The notes beneath the pieces were generated by a model. It had not been told where the DNA came from. It searched no databases and saw only the letters and a list, made by a program, of their open reading frames with translations. A DNA stretch of 64,000 nt from Gammaproteobacteria bacterium MFB021 (GTDB taxonomy: Bacteria; Pseudomonadota; Gammaproteobacteria; Pseudomonadales; Halomonadaceae), in assembly GCA_000737985.1 (NCBI GenBank), contig JNVT01000100.1:1-64000 (forward strand), given 5' to 3'. Position 1 is the first letter of the stretch. The number at the start of each line of letters is the position of its first letter. Positions 34,049 through 44,583 of the stretch are shown piece by piece. The position numbers were made by a program, and so were the translations under genes.

Positions 34049-36091
34049 GTGAAGAACGACCCTCTCCTGCAGCCGCTGACGATCAAGAATCTGACGCTCA
34101 AGAACCGCGTCATGCTGACCTCCCACGAGCCCGCCTATCCCGAGGACGGCATGCCCAAGGCGCGCTATCGCGCCTACCACGTCGAACGTGCCAAGGCCGG
34201 TGTGGCGCTGACCATGACCGCCGGTTCGGCGGCGGTATCCCGCGATAGCCCGCCGGTGTTCAACAACATCCTCGCCTATCAGGACGAGGTGGTACCGTGG
34301 ATGCGCGAGCTGAGCGACGCCTGCCACGAGCACGGCACCGCGGTGATGATCCAGCTCACCCATCTGGGCCGTCGCACGCGCTGGGACAAGGGCGACTGGC
34401 TGCCGGTGCTATCGGCGTCCCATCACCGCGAGGTCGCTCACCGCGCCTATCCCAAGAAGGCCGAGCCGTGGGATATCGAGCGGGTGATCCAAGACTATGT
34501 CGACGCTGCCGAGCGCATGCATGCCGCGGGGCTCGACGGGCTCGAGATCCAGGCCTATGGCCATCTCATGGATCAGTTCTGGTCGCCCCTGACCAACGAA
34601 CTCGACGGCCCCTACGGCGGCAGCCTGGACAATCGCCTGCGCTTCACCTTCGAGGTGCTCTCGGCGATTCGTGCCCGGGTCGGCGACGACTTCCTGCTGG
34701 GCGTGCGCTACACCGGCGACGAGTGTCTGCCCGGCGGTCTCGACGTCAATGACGGCATGGAGATATCCCGCCGGCTCAAGAACAGCGGGCTGATCGACTT
34801 CCTCAACGTGGTCAAGGGACACATCGACACCGATGCCGGTCTCACCGACGTCATCCCCATCCAGGGTATGCCCAGCGCACCGCATCTCGACCTGGCCGGC
34901 GACATCAAGCGTGAGGTCGACTTCCCCACCTTCCACGGGGCCAAGATCCAGGACGTCGCCACCGCGCGGCACGCCATCGCCTCGGGCAAGGTCGACATGA
35001 TCGGCATGACCCGCGCGCACATGGCCGACCCCCACTTGATGCGCAAGGTGATCGAGGGGCGCGAGGAGGAGATTCGGCCCTGTGTCGGTGCCAACTACTG
35101 CCTCGATCGCATCTATCAGGGCGGCGCTGCCTACTGCATCCACAACCCGGCCACCGGGCGCGAGACGAGCATGCCGCACACCATTGCGCCGGCCGTGACG
35201 CGGCGCAAAGTGGTGGTGGTGGGTACCGGCCCCGGGGGGATGGAAGCGGCCCGGGTCGCCGCCGAGCGCGGCCACGAGGTGGTGGTGTTCGAGGCCGCCG
35301 ACGCCCCGGGCGGGCAGATTCGCCTCACCGCCCAGAGCGAGCGTCGGCGCGAGATGATGGGCATCATCGACTGGCGCTACGAGCGCTGCCAGGCGCTGGG
35401 GGTCACCTTCCACTTCAACGTCTTCGCCGAGCAGGACGAGGTGGCCGCCGAGTCGCCGGACGTGGTCATCGTCGCTACCGGCGGGCTGCCCAACGAGCAG
35501 GCGCTGACCCAGGGCAACGAGCTGGCGGTGACCGGCTGGGACATTCTCTCGGGGCACGTCAAGCCGGGGCGCAATGTGCTGGTCTACGACGAAGCCGGGG
35601 ATCACACCGCGCTGCAGGCCGCCGAGATCATCGCCAAGAGCGGGGCCCGGGTCGAGTACATGACCGCCGACCGCGCGTTGGCGCCCGAGGTGATGGGGAT
35701 GAACCTGGTGCCCTACATGCGCTCGCTGCAGGTGCTCGATACCACCTTCACGCCGACCTTCCGACTGGTCGCGCTGCGCCGCGAGGGCGACGAGCTGGTG
35801 GCCTCGGTGGAGAGCGATTACACCCGGGTGGGCAAGGAGCGCCGGGTCGATCAGGTGGTGGTCAACTTCGGCACCCTGCCGATGGAGGATCTCTACGAGG
35901 CGCTCAAACCGCTGTCGAGCAATCAGGGCGCGGTGGACTACGACAAGCTGATCGTGGGTGACCCGCAGCCGATCGTGAAGCCGGCGGACGCGGCCGAGGG
36001 CTTCCAGCTGTTCCGTATCGGCGATGCGATCTCGCACCGCAACACCCATGCGGCGATCTATGACGCCCTGCGTCTGGTCAAGGATCTGTAA
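34049..36091 (+). CDS. DgcA-like NADH:flavin oxidoreductase / N-methyl demethylase
   Basis: 680 aa two-domain flavoprotein. The N-terminal old-yellow-enzyme TIM barrel (about 1-370) has NRVMLTSHEPAYPEDGMPKARY, IQLTHLGRRT, EIQAYGHLMDQFWSPLTNELDGPYGGSLDNRLRF. It is followed by the Fe-S type cysteines in RPCVGANYCLDRI...YCIHNPATGRE, then an FAD/NAD Rossmann module beginning KVVVVGTGPGGMEAARVAAERGHEVVVFE. This is the build of dimethylglycine demethylase DgcA and of the related proline-betaine demethylases. Adjacent gbcA/gbcB fit stepwise betaine demethylation. The usual partner dgcB is not in the window, so stachydrine-type substrates remain possible. Confidence 0.85.
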   Translation: MKNDPLLQPLTIKNLTLKNRVMLTSHEPAYPEDGMPKARYRAYHVERAKAGVALTMTAGSAAVSRDSPPVFNNILAYQDEVVPWMRELSDACHEHGTAVMIQLTHLGRRTRWDKGDWLPVLSASHHREVAHRAYPKKAEPWDIERVIQDYVDAAERMHAAGLDGLEIQAYGHLMDQFWSPLTNELDGPYGGSLDNRLRFTFEVLSAIRARVGDDFLLGVRYTGDECLPGGLDVNDGMEISRRLKNSGLIDFLNVVKGHIDTDAGLTDVIPIQGMPSAPHLDLAGDIKREVDFPTFHGAKIQDVATARHAIASGKVDMIGMTRAHMADPHLMRKVIEGREEEIRPCVGANYCLDRIYQGGAAYCIHNPATGRETSMPHTIAPAVTRRKVVVVGTGPGGMEAARVAAERGHEVVVFEAADAPGGQIRLTAQSERRREMMGIIDWRYERCQALGVTFHFNVFAEQDEVAAESPDVVIVATGGLPNEQALTQGNELAVTGWDILSGHVKPGRNVLVYDEAGDHTALQAAEIIAKSGARVEYMTADRALAPEVMGMNLVPYMRSLQVLDTTFTPTFRLVALRREGDELVASVESDYTRVGKERRVDQVVVNFGTLPMEDLYEALKPLSSNQGAVDYDKLIVGDPQPIVKPADAAEGFQLFRIGDAISHRNTHAAIYDALRLVKDL

Positions 36092-37450
<1,359 letters not shown>

Positions 37451-37451
37451 G

Positions 37452-38525
37452 ATGGGTGCACTCGCCTCCGGGACGCCGCCGACGTTCTGGCACGACAGTG
37501 AAATACTCGAGTGCGTCTCGGTACTGCCCGAGGCGCCCAATGTGGCCACCTTCTGCTTCCAGGCGCCCTCGGGCGGGCTGTTCAGCTTTCTACCGGGCCA
37601 GTTCCTGACCCTGGAGTTGCCGACCGCCGAGGGTATCGTCCATCGCACCTATACCATCTCGTCGTCGCCCTCGCGGCCGATGTCGCTGACCATCACGGTC
37701 AAGGCGCAGAGCGATTCGATAGGGACGCGCTGGATGCTCGATCACCTGCAGCCGGGCATGCGCGTGAAAGCGATCGGGCCGGGGGGCCGCTTCTCGCTGG
37801 ACGATGCCCCGGCCAGGAAGTACCTGTTCATCTCGGCCGGCTCGGGCATCACGCCGATGATGTCGATGACCACCTATCTCTACGATCAGGGTCGCGATCC
37901 CGACATCGTCTTCGTCAACTGCGCGCGGCGCCCCTCGGAGATCATCTTCCGCGAGCGCCTCGAACATATCGCCTCGCGCGTCACCGGTATCGAGCTGCGG
38001 TGGGTGGTCGAGCAGACCGACCGCTATACCCCCTGGACCGGCTATCAGGGGTTCTTCAACCAGCTCATGCTGGGGCTGATGGCGCCGGATTACCTCGAGC
38101 GCGAAGTCTTCTGCTGCGGTCCCGAGCCGTTCATGCAGGCGGTGCGCGATGCGCTGGTAGGGCTCGGCTTCGATCTCGAGAATCACTATCACCAGGAGAG
38201 CTTCGACGCGCCGCTGCCCGAGACCAGCGACGTGCCCGACAGCGTGGTGCTCGACGAAGAGAGCCGCGCCGAGATCGCGTTCTCGCGCTCGGCGGTGACA
38301 CATCGCTGCAGTGAGACCGAGACCCTGCTCGGCGCGGCCAAAGCCGCGGGTGTGTTGATCCCCTCTGGCTGCACCTTCGGGGTCTGCGGCTCGTGCAAGG
38401 TCAAGAAACTGGCGGGAGACGTGCACATGGTGCACAACGGCGGCATCACCGATGCGGACATCGAGGCCGGCTATGTGCTGGCGTGCTGCTCTCACCCCCG
38501 TGGCGCGGTAGTGATCGATGCCTGA
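37452..38525 (+). CDS. gbcB: Betaine monooxygenase reductase subunit (ferredoxin-type oxidoreductase)
   Basis: 357 aa. The N-terminal FAD/NAD(P)H reductase domain carries FLPGQFLTLELP, HRTYTISSSP, FISAGSGITPMMSM and VFCCGPEPFMQAVRDALV. The C-terminal plant-type [2Fe-2S] domain has SGCTFGVCGSCKVKKLAGDV and the fourth ligand in YVLACCSHP. It passes electrons from NAD(P)H to the GbcA Rieske centre. Starts 1 bp after gbcA, clearly co-translated. Confidence 0.9.
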   Translation: MGALASGTPPTFWHDSEILECVSVLPEAPNVATFCFQAPSGGLFSFLPGQFLTLELPTAEGIVHRTYTISSSPSRPMSLTITVKAQSDSIGTRWMLDHLQPGMRVKAIGPGGRFSLDDAPARKYLFISAGSGITPMMSMTTYLYDQGRDPDIVFVNCARRPSEIIFRERLEHIASRVTGIELRWVVEQTDRYTPWTGYQGFFNQLMLGLMAPDYLEREVFCCGPEPFMQAVRDALVGLGFDLENHYHQESFDAPLPETSDVPDSVVLDEESRAEIAFSRSAVTHRCSETETLLGAAKAAGVLIPSGCTFGVCGSCKVKKLAGDVHMVHNGGITDADIEAGYVLACCSHPRGAVVIDA

Positions 38526-38577
38526 TCCGCCGGGGCTCGCTCAGCGCGGCGAGCGTCGCCCAGTGCGCATGCTCTGA

Positions 38578-38626
38578 ATGCTGTACGAAAAGTCGACGAG
38601 CGAATGCCGTTTTCGTGCAACACCGA
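38578..38626 (+). repeat. Relic of the ~140-bp MITE (terminal part)
   Basis: ATGCTGTACGAAAAGTCGAC and the following GAGCGAATGCC resemble the end of the elements at 46501-46640 and 56072-56212. A shortened opposite end, TTTTCGTGCA, follows directly. Probably an internally deleted copy. Confidence 0.45.
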
Positions 38627-38732
38627 GGGCAGCGACAAGATCCGCGCATAGCGTGGCTGAAAAAACCGATAACAAGTGCCGATGAAGCAAAACAAGATAA
38701 CTAAACAACGGATTTTGCTCAGGAGTGATCCT

Positions 38733-38960
38733 ATGAACGTTGCCACCTTTGCGGCGCCTCCCGACAGCGCTGTCGTCAGTGCCGACTGCTTGAACCTTGC
38801 CGATCTCGATGCCGGTGGTATCAACGCAACGGCCGAACCTATCAACGCAGCGGCCGCATCTCACCCGCGACGAGGCGTCATGTCGATGGCCGCCTGTCGG
38901 TGTGGCGGTGAGGCGGTCGACGGCACCGAGCTGACCACTGCCGGGAGGAACCTGTCATGA
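38733..38960 (+). CDS. Small hypothetical protein ahead of the BCCT carrier
   Basis: 75 codons starting MNVATFAAPPDSA, with AGGAG upstream and a stop that overlaps the BCCT start (ATGA). That arrangement suggests it is translated as a leader coupled to the carrier. No recognised domain, membrane segment or signal peptide. Codon use is ordinary. It may be only a spacer reading frame. Confidence 0.35.
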   Translation: MNVATFAAPPDSAVVSADCLNLADLDAGGINATAEPINAAAASHPRRGVMSMAACRCGGEAVDGTELTTAGRNLS

Positions 38961-40618
38961 CCAAGCAGCCTGACGACGCGGCGCAGCCGGGAAGCCGCGA
39001 GGGAATTCGTAGCCCCGAGGGGGCGACGACGCTGATCAATACCGACTATGTCATCGGCCAGGACAACGTCTCGACCCGAGCCTTCGGGATCAATGTCGAT
39101 CTGCATGGCAAGGTCTTCACCGTCTCGTCGCTGGTGATCCTGGCCTTCGTGTTCCTGGTGCTGGCATTCCAGAACCAGGTCGAGCCGGTGCTCAACGGCG
39201 TGCGCGATTGGCTCACGGGCAACCTGACCTGGGTCTTCCTGCTGGGCGCCGATATCTTCGTGCTGGTGTGTATCGGCCTGATCTTCTCGCCGCTGGGGCG
39301 GATTCGCCTGGGAGGGCCTGACGCCAAACCCGACTACAGCTACTTCGGCTGGTTCGCGATGCTGTTTGCCGCGGGCATGGGTATCGGTCTGGTGTTCTAC
39401 GGCGTTTCCGAGCCGATGTCTCACTTCGACAGTTCGCTGAACGGCAGTGCCTATGCGCCGCTCGGTGGGGCGAAGGGTGACGAAGCGGCCGCGCTGTCCT
39501 TGGGCATGGCCGCGACCATCTACCACTGGGGGCTGCACCCCTGGGCGGCGTACAGTCTGGTGGCGCTGGCCCTGGCGCTGTTCTCCTTCAACAAGGGGCT
39601 GCCGCTGACCATGCGTGCGGTCTTCTATCCCATCCTGGGTGAGCGTATCTGGGGCTGGCCGGGGCACTGCATCGATATCCTGGCGGTGTTCTCGACGCTG
39701 TTCGGGTTGGCGACCTCGCTGGGCTTCGGGGCCGCGCAGGCCTCGGCGGGTCTTCACTATCTCTTCGGCATTCCCAATACCAACACCACCATGACCCTGC
39801 TGATCTTCGCGATTACCGGGATCGCCCTGATCTCGGTGCTGTCGGGGCTGGACAAGGGCGTGCAGCGGCTATCGATGATCAACATGGCGCTGGCGTTCCT
39901 GCTGCTGCTGTTCGTCTTGATCGTCGGACCAACGCGGATGATCGCCACCGACTTCTTCACCAACATCGGCTCCTATCTCGAGTACATGCCGGCGCTGTCG
40001 ATGCCGTTCGATCGTGCCGATGAAGGCTACAGCCAGGCCTGGACGGCGGTCTACTGGGCCTGGTGGATCTCCTGGTCACCGTTCGTCGGCATGTTCATCG
40101 CACGTGTCAGCCGCGGTCGCACCGTGCGCGAGTTCCTGATCTCGGTGATGCTGGTGCCGACCCTGGTGTCGATTCTGTGGATGACCGCCTTCGGCGAGAC
40201 CGCCATTCATCAGCAACTGGTCGACGGCTTCCAGGGCGTGCAGAACGCCGCGCTCGAACTCAAGCTGTTCGTGATGCTGGATCAGCTCCCGCTTTCCACC
40301 ATCACCTCGGTGCTGGGTATCGTGCTGGTGATCGTGTTCTTCGTCACCTCCTCGGACTCCGGGTCGCTGGTGATCGACTCCATCACGGCCGGCGGCAAGG
40401 TCGATGCGCCCACCTCGCAGCGCGTGTTCTGGTGTCTGATCGAGGGTGCCATTGCCACGGCCCTGCTGCTGGGCGGTGGGCTCGGTGGACTGCAGGCGGC
40501 GGCCGTCTCGACCGGGCTACCCTTCACCATCGTGCTGATTGTCGCCTGCTACGGGATCGTCAGAGGGTTGATGACGGAGCCACGCCAGCGCAAGGCGGCG
40601 CGCGTTCCCGCGAGCTGA
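38957..40618 (+). CDS. BCCT-family betaine/carnitine/choline transporter
   Basis: 553 aa, twelve membrane helices. BCCT hallmarks: FGWFAMLFAAGMGIGLVFYGVSEPMSHF, YHWGLHPWAAYSLVALALALFSFNKGLPLTMRAVFYPILG, and the signature WTAVYWAWWISWSPFVGMFIARVSRGRTVREF with the aromatic betaine-binding box. The N-terminal ~45 residues are cytoplasmic. It would import the quaternary amine demethylated by the preceding genes, as carbon and nitrogen source or osmoprotectant. The C-terminus is short, without the long osmosensing tail seen in BetP. Confidence 0.93.
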   Translation: MTKQPDDAAQPGSREGIRSPEGATTLINTDYVIGQDNVSTRAFGINVDLHGKVFTVSSLVILAFVFLVLAFQNQVEPVLNGVRDWLTGNLTWVFLLGADIFVLVCIGLIFSPLGRIRLGGPDAKPDYSYFGWFAMLFAAGMGIGLVFYGVSEPMSHFDSSLNGSAYAPLGGAKGDEAAALSLGMAATIYHWGLHPWAAYSLVALALALFSFNKGLPLTMRAVFYPILGERIWGWPGHCIDILAVFSTLFGLATSLGFGAAQASAGLHYLFGIPNTNTTMTLLIFAITGIALISVLSGLDKGVQRLSMINMALAFLLLLFVLIVGPTRMIATDFFTNIGSYLEYMPALSMPFDRADEGYSQAWTAVYWAWWISWSPFVGMFIARVSRGRTVREFLISVMLVPTLVSILWMTAFGETAIHQQLVDGFQGVQNAALELKLFVMLDQLPLSTITSVLGIVLVIVFFVTSSDSGSLVIDSITAGGKVDAPTSQRVFWCLIEGAIATALLLGGGLGGLQAAAVSTGLPFTIVLIVACYGIVRGLMTEPRQRKAARVPAS

Positions 40619-40634
40619 CGACGCACCGCGAATC

Positions 40635-40664
40635 AGCGTCGGCGGCGCCAATGTCGCCGACGCT
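40635..40664. terminator. Convergent hairpin terminator between BCCT gene and znuB
   Basis: Perfect 10-bp arms AGCGTCGGCG / CGCCGACGCT with a 10-nt loop, between two converging genes. Confidence 0.65.
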
Positions 40665-40671
40665 GCCTGAT

Positions 40672-41475
40672 TCAAGCGCGCAGCGCGCGGATGGGCAGCC
40701 GGCTCAACCCATAGAGCCCGAAGCTCAGCGCGGCGATGCAGGAGGACGCAGGCAGGTTGGCGTAGTAGGAGAGCAGCAGCCCGCCGAGCGATTCCAGCAG
40801 GGCCAGCAGGGCGGTGAGCCCCATCCCCAACCCGACACGACCACACCACGCCTGGGCCGCGGCGGCGGGGCCGACGAAGATGGCAAAGCTCAGTAGCGAG
40901 CCGATCACCGGCACGGCGATGGCCGCCGCGGCACCCACCAGCAGCAGAAAGAGCGTATCGAGAGTGGCCACCGGAATGCCCTGGGCGCGCGCTGCCTGCG
41001 GGTTGAGGCTGGCGAAGCGCAGTGGCCGAAAGATCGCGCCGAGGCCGAGCAGCACGCCCGCCGAGGTGATCGCGATCCAGCGAATCTGCCCGGCATCGAT
41101 ACCGAAGACGCTGCCGAAGAGAATCCCGATCGCGGCATTGGCGTTGGCGCTGTAGAGATTGACGAAGAGCGCGCCGAGCCCGAGCGAGAACATCAGGATC
41201 ATGCCGACGCTGACGTCGCGCTCGCCCATGTCGCGCCCCGTCCAGGCCATGACCAGCGCCGCGCCCATGACGAAGAGCAAAAGCCCCAGCATGGGGTCGA
41301 CCCCGGCCAGCGAGGCCCCGGCGGCGCCGGCAAAGCCGATATTGCTCAGTGCGTGCGAGGCGAAGGCCTGACGGCGCAGCACCACGAAATAGCCCACCAG
41401 TGAACCCATCAGCGCAATCAGCGTGGTCGCCACGAAGGCGTTGCGCATGAACGCGAACTGCAAAAACTCGGGCAT
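40672..41475 (-). CDS. znuB: Zinc ABC transporter permease (ZnuB-like)
   Basis: 267 aa ABC-3 family permease with about eight membrane segments: FVATTLIALMGSLVGYFVVLRRQAFASHALSNIGFAGAAGASL at the N-terminus, MILMFSLGLGALFVNLYS, FGIDAGQIRWIAITS and VIGSLLSFAIFVGPAAAAQAW. It forms the zinc channel with the SBP and ATPase encoded upstream on the same strand. 74 bp separate it from znuC. It is last in the znuA-C-B order behind a Zur-like box. Confidence 0.9.
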   Translation of the reverse strand: MPEFLQFAFMRNAFVATTLIALMGSLVGYFVVLRRQAFASHALSNIGFAGAAGASLAGVDPMLGLLLFVMGAALVMAWTGRDMGERDVSVGMILMFSLGLGALFVNLYSANANAAIGILFGSVFGIDAGQIRWIAITSAGVLLGLGAIFRPLRFASLNPQAARAQGIPVATLDTLFLLLVGAAAAIAVPVIGSLLSFAIFVGPAAAAQAWCGRVGLGMGLTALLALLESLGGLLLSYYANLPASSCIAALSFGLYGLSRLPIRALRA

Positions 41476-41549
41476 AAGAGAGTCGATCCTAGCGCGTAGA
41501 GATGGGGTAGCGATTGCCTAGAGAAAAGGCGTACATCCGGGAGAGCGCG

Positions 41550-42314
41550 TCAGGCGGCTGGCGCGTCGGCGAAGACGAAGCGGCGCCCGCCGTCGCGGAT
41601 GACCCGCACGGGCGTGGCATAGAGTTCGCTCAGCGTCTCGTCGCAGATGATCTCGTCGACGCTGCCAATGCGCCCGCGCCCCTGGGCGAGATAGAGCACC
41701 CGATCGCAGACGCGCAGTACCGGATTGATATCGTGGGTACTGAAGATCACGGCGATGCCGCGCCGGGTGAGATCGGCGGCCACCGCGACGATCCAGTCGC
41801 GGGCGGCGGGGTCGAGCTGCGAGAGCGGTTCGTCGAGCAGCACCAGCCGGGGGCGATTGACCAGCGCCTGGGCGATGAGCAAGCGCTGGCGCTGACCGCC
41901 GGAGAGCGTCGAGAGCCGGCGCGTGGCGAGGTCTTTGGCACCCACGGTGTCGAGCGCGGCATCCACCGCGGCCCGCGCACGCCGGCGGCTGCCGGGCAGC
42001 GGCAGGCCCAGCCGATGCGCCTGGAAGGCGGCGCTGACGAACTCGCGGCCGATCAGGGCGTCATCGTGGGCGAGCGCCAGCGCCTGCGGCACATAGGCGA
42101 TCTGACGGCGCATTCGGCTCGGCGTGCCACCCAGCACCTGGATCTCGCCGTGCCGAGGCGGGATCAGGCCCAGGATGGTTTCGAACAGCGTCGTCTTGCC
42201 CGCGCCGTTGGGGCCGACCAGTGCGGTGAAGCTGCCGGGTGCGATCTGGAACGAGACATGCTTGAACGCCAGCGCCGCGCCTTTACCCGCGGCCAGGCCG
42301 CGGGCTTCGATCAT
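41550..42314 (-). CDS. znuC: Zinc ABC transporter ATPase (ZnuC-like)
   Basis: 254 aa from MIEARGLAAGKG at 42314; a farther start would overlap znuA. Walker A GPNGAGKTT, Q-loop AYVPQALAL, signature LSGGQRQRLLIAQAL, Walker B LVLLDEPLSQLD and STHDINPVLRVCDRVLYL (switch His). Energises zinc uptake through ZnuB. Confidence 0.9.
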   Translation of the reverse strand: MIEARGLAAGKGAALAFKHVSFQIAPGSFTALVGPNGAGKTTLFETILGLIPPRHGEIQVLGGTPSRMRRQIAYVPQALALAHDDALIGREFVSAAFQAHRLGLPLPGSRRRARAAVDAALDTVGAKDLATRRLSTLSGGQRQRLLIAQALVNRPRLVLLDEPLSQLDPAARDWIVAVAADLTRRGIAVIFSTHDINPVLRVCDRVLYLAQGRGRIGSVDEIICDETLSELYATPVRVIRDGGRRFVFADAPAA

Positions 42315-42336
42315 CGCTGGGCTAGCGCTTGCCCCC

Positions 42337-43266
42337 TCAGCCACGCTTGGCGCCAGCCTCGGCCTTGTCCAGCGCCGCATGGATGGCATCGAGCTGGCGC
42401 ACCTGCCAGGCGGCGTAGTCCTCGCCGTGCAGCGGGATGGCGCTGACGCCGACGGTGGGAATGCCAGCTTGCTTGGCCGTGGCGACCTGGCTCTCGGTCA
42501 GCCGGTTGTGCACCTGCTGGTTGTAGATCAGCAGGTCGACCTCGTGCTGTTCGAGCGCCTGAGTGAAGGTCGCGACCTGGTGGGCGCTGGGCTGATGGTT
42601 GTCCATCGAAGCGAACTGAATGTCGTGGTAGCGGTTGGCGTAGCCGAGCAGCGCGATCATGTAGCTGTAGACCGGCACGGTGGCGGTCACGCCGAGGTTC
42701 GGATGGTCCGCGATCAGCGACTGCACGGCGCCGTAGACCGGCGCCAAGCGCTGCTCGAAGGCCTGCAGATTGGCGCGGTAATCCGCGGCGTGCTGCGGGT
42801 CGAGGGTCTCCAGCGCCGAGGCGACACGGCTCGCGGTGGCGAGCATGATTCGCGGCGAGTAGAAGAGATGCGGATTGTTGTCGGCCATCACCAGATGGCT
42901 GCCGGCGTCGCTTGCGCGAATCACCTGGCGCTGCTGGCTCTGGGTGCTCTCGAGCAGCGGCTCCATCCAGCCATCGAAGCCCAGGCCGTTGAGCACGACG
43001 AGATCGGCAGCTTGTAGCTGCCGGGCGATCTGCGGATCGGCGCGGAAGGCGTGGGGATTGACCTCGGGGCTATCGAGTAGCGAGACCACGTCGACATGAT
43101 CGCCGCCGATCGTCTCGATCATGCTGCCGTAGCTACTCTCCGCGGCGACGGCGTGAATGGCGGCCTGGGCCTGGGCGGTGGCGCTCAGGCAGAACAGCGC
43201 CAGCAGGGTGAGGGGCAGGCGGAGGGAAAATGAGCGTGAGCGGCGAAAACGGTGTGACGAGAACAT
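42337..43266 (-). CDS. znuA: Periplasmic metal-binding protein of the znu-type ABC transporter
   Basis: 309 aa with a signal peptide cleaved near AQAQAAIHA (about residue 36). Cluster A-I metal-binding fold: AVAAESSYGSMIETIGGDHVDVVSLL, VNPHAFRADP (His72), NNPHLFYSPRIM (His133), and IYNQQVHNRLT in the C-lobe. It lacks the His/Asp-rich loop of classical ZnuA, and the third ligand position (TATVPVYSYM) has no His or Glu. Yet a perfect Zur-like box lies 101 bp upstream and znuC/znuB follow, so zinc uptake is the likeliest role. A manganese or mixed-metal specificity cannot be excluded. Confidence 0.85.
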   Translation of the reverse strand: MFSSHRFRRSRSFSLRLPLTLLALFCLSATAQAQAAIHAVAAESSYGSMIETIGGDHVDVVSLLDSPEVNPHAFRADPQIARQLQAADLVVLNGLGFDGWMEPLLESTQSQQRQVIRASDAGSHLVMADNNPHLFYSPRIMLATASRVASALETLDPQHAADYRANLQAFEQRLAPVYGAVQSLIADHPNLGVTATVPVYSYMIALLGYANRYHDIQFASMDNHQPSAHQVATFTQALEQHEVDLLIYNQQVHNRLTESQVATAKQAGIPTVGVSAIPLHGEDYAAWQVRQLDAIHAALDKAEAGAKRG

Positions 43267-43366
43267 GATGAAAGTGACTCCTGATGACTGATGGGGTGAA
43301 GCGCCTCATGCCAGCGGCGACGACTCGGAAGAGAGCTCGAGTTCGATATCGACTTGGCATATTTAC

Positions 43367-43379
43367 GTTATAACATAAC
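43367..43379. promoter_or_regulatory. Zur-like operator, box 4 (znuA promoter)
   Basis: GTTATAACATAAC, the exact reverse complement of the boxes at 6653 and 26934. Its position upstream of znuACB is where a Zur operator is expected, and this anchors the interpretation of the other three boxes. Confidence 0.82.
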
Positions 43380-43498
43380 AAAACAGAGCGATAGCAAGAC
43401 TGACACGATGGCGCCGATGCCGCATGCGCCGGACGCTCGATCTGGATGCCGTGCAAGTTGCAGATTGCAGGTCGCGGGTCGCTGCCCGCGATGGAGGC

Positions 43499-44422
43499 TC
43501 AGTCGCGCTGCCAGCTCGCCCCGGTCAGGTCGCAAGAGACCTGCCACAGCCGCTCCTCCACCGCGCGGTCGCGGGCGGCCTCGCTGCGGTGGGCGGGCTT
43601 GGGCGCACCGCGGGTCTCGCCGAGCCCGTTGGGGCCGAAGTAGTCGCCGTTGTGGACATCTTCGGCGAGGGCCGCATGCAGCGTGGGCCGGGCGCCGTCG
43701 GCGGCGGATTGGCTGATCAGCGGCAGCAGCAGTTTGAAGGTGCGCCCCAGCAGCGGGCGGCTCTTCACGCCGCTGTCGAACAGCGCGGTGCGCGATAGTC
43801 CCGGGTGCGCGGCGACACTCACCAGCGGCCAGCCCTCGGCCTCGCTGCGCCGCGCCAGCGCCTGGGCGAACAGCAGCATGGCGAGCTTGGACTGGCGATA
43901 GCCGCGCCAGGGATCGTAGTCGCGCGCGGCGTCGAGATTGTCGAAGTCGATCCGGCCGCTGCGGTGGGCCAGGCTGGAGAGCTGGACCACGCGGGCCGGG
44001 GTAGCCGGGCCAGCGGCCAGCAGCAGCGGCAGCAGCAGGCTGGTGAGCAGGAAGTGGCCCAGGTAGTTGACCCCGAACTGACGCTCGAAGCCGTCGCGGG
44101 TGGTCTCACGGCTGGGCGGGGCGAGCAGGCCGGCGTTGTTGATCAATCGGGCCAGCGACCCCTCCTGCTGACGCAGCAACTCGGCGAAGGCGCGCACGGA
44201 GTCCAGCGAGTCGAGATCGAGCAGCTCGAAGCGCACCTGCGCGTGCGGATGCTGCGAGCGCACGGCGTGGCAGGCGAGGCGCCCGCGCTCTTCGCTGCGC
44301 GCGGCGATCACCACGCGATAGCCCGCTGCCGCCAGGCCCTTGGCGGTCTCCAGCCCCAGCCCGGCGGTGGCGCCGGTGACCACGGCGAGTGGCGCGTCGG
44401 CGGTGTGAGTCTTGGCGATCAT
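43499..44422 (-). CDS. SDR-family oxidoreductase (retinol-dehydrogenase-like)
   Basis: 307 aa. TGATAGLGLETAKGLAAAGYRVVIAARS is the cofactor motif (Arg after beta-2 suggests NADP). Further motifs are DLDSLDSVRAF, LINNAGLLAPPSRETTRDGFERQFGVNYLGHFLLT, catalytic Ser in VVQLSSLAH, and YRQSKLAMLLFAQAL (Tyr/Lys pair). HPGLSRT and the long C-terminal loop resemble WWOX/RDH-type bacterial SDRs. Substrate unknown. A monocistronic gene between the znu promoter and hdeD. Confidence 0.85.
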   Translation of the reverse strand: MIAKTHTADAPLAVVTGATAGLGLETAKGLAAAGYRVVIAARSEERGRLACHAVRSQHPHAQVRFELLDLDSLDSVRAFAELLRQQEGSLARLINNAGLLAPPSRETTRDGFERQFGVNYLGHFLLTSLLLPLLLAAGPATPARVVQLSSLAHRSGRIDFDNLDAARDYDPWRGYRQSKLAMLLFAQALARRSEAEGWPLVSVAAHPGLSRTALFDSGVKSRPLLGRTFKLLLPLISQSAADGARPTLHAALAEDVHNGDYFGPNGLGETRGAPKPAHRSEAARDRAVEERLWQVSCDLTGASWQRD

Positions 44423-44583
44423 CGAGCTGGCTCCGGTATCGGACTATCTTTTGAGTGTCAGCCTGCAGGCTGGGCCGTTGAGACCGCCCATCGCGGCACC
44501 TCTAGCGTGGCGGCAGGCGGACATATCAGCAAGCCTTGATACTCAGGGATACCCTGTTTCAGCAGTCATGAGGGGAGTGAAAG

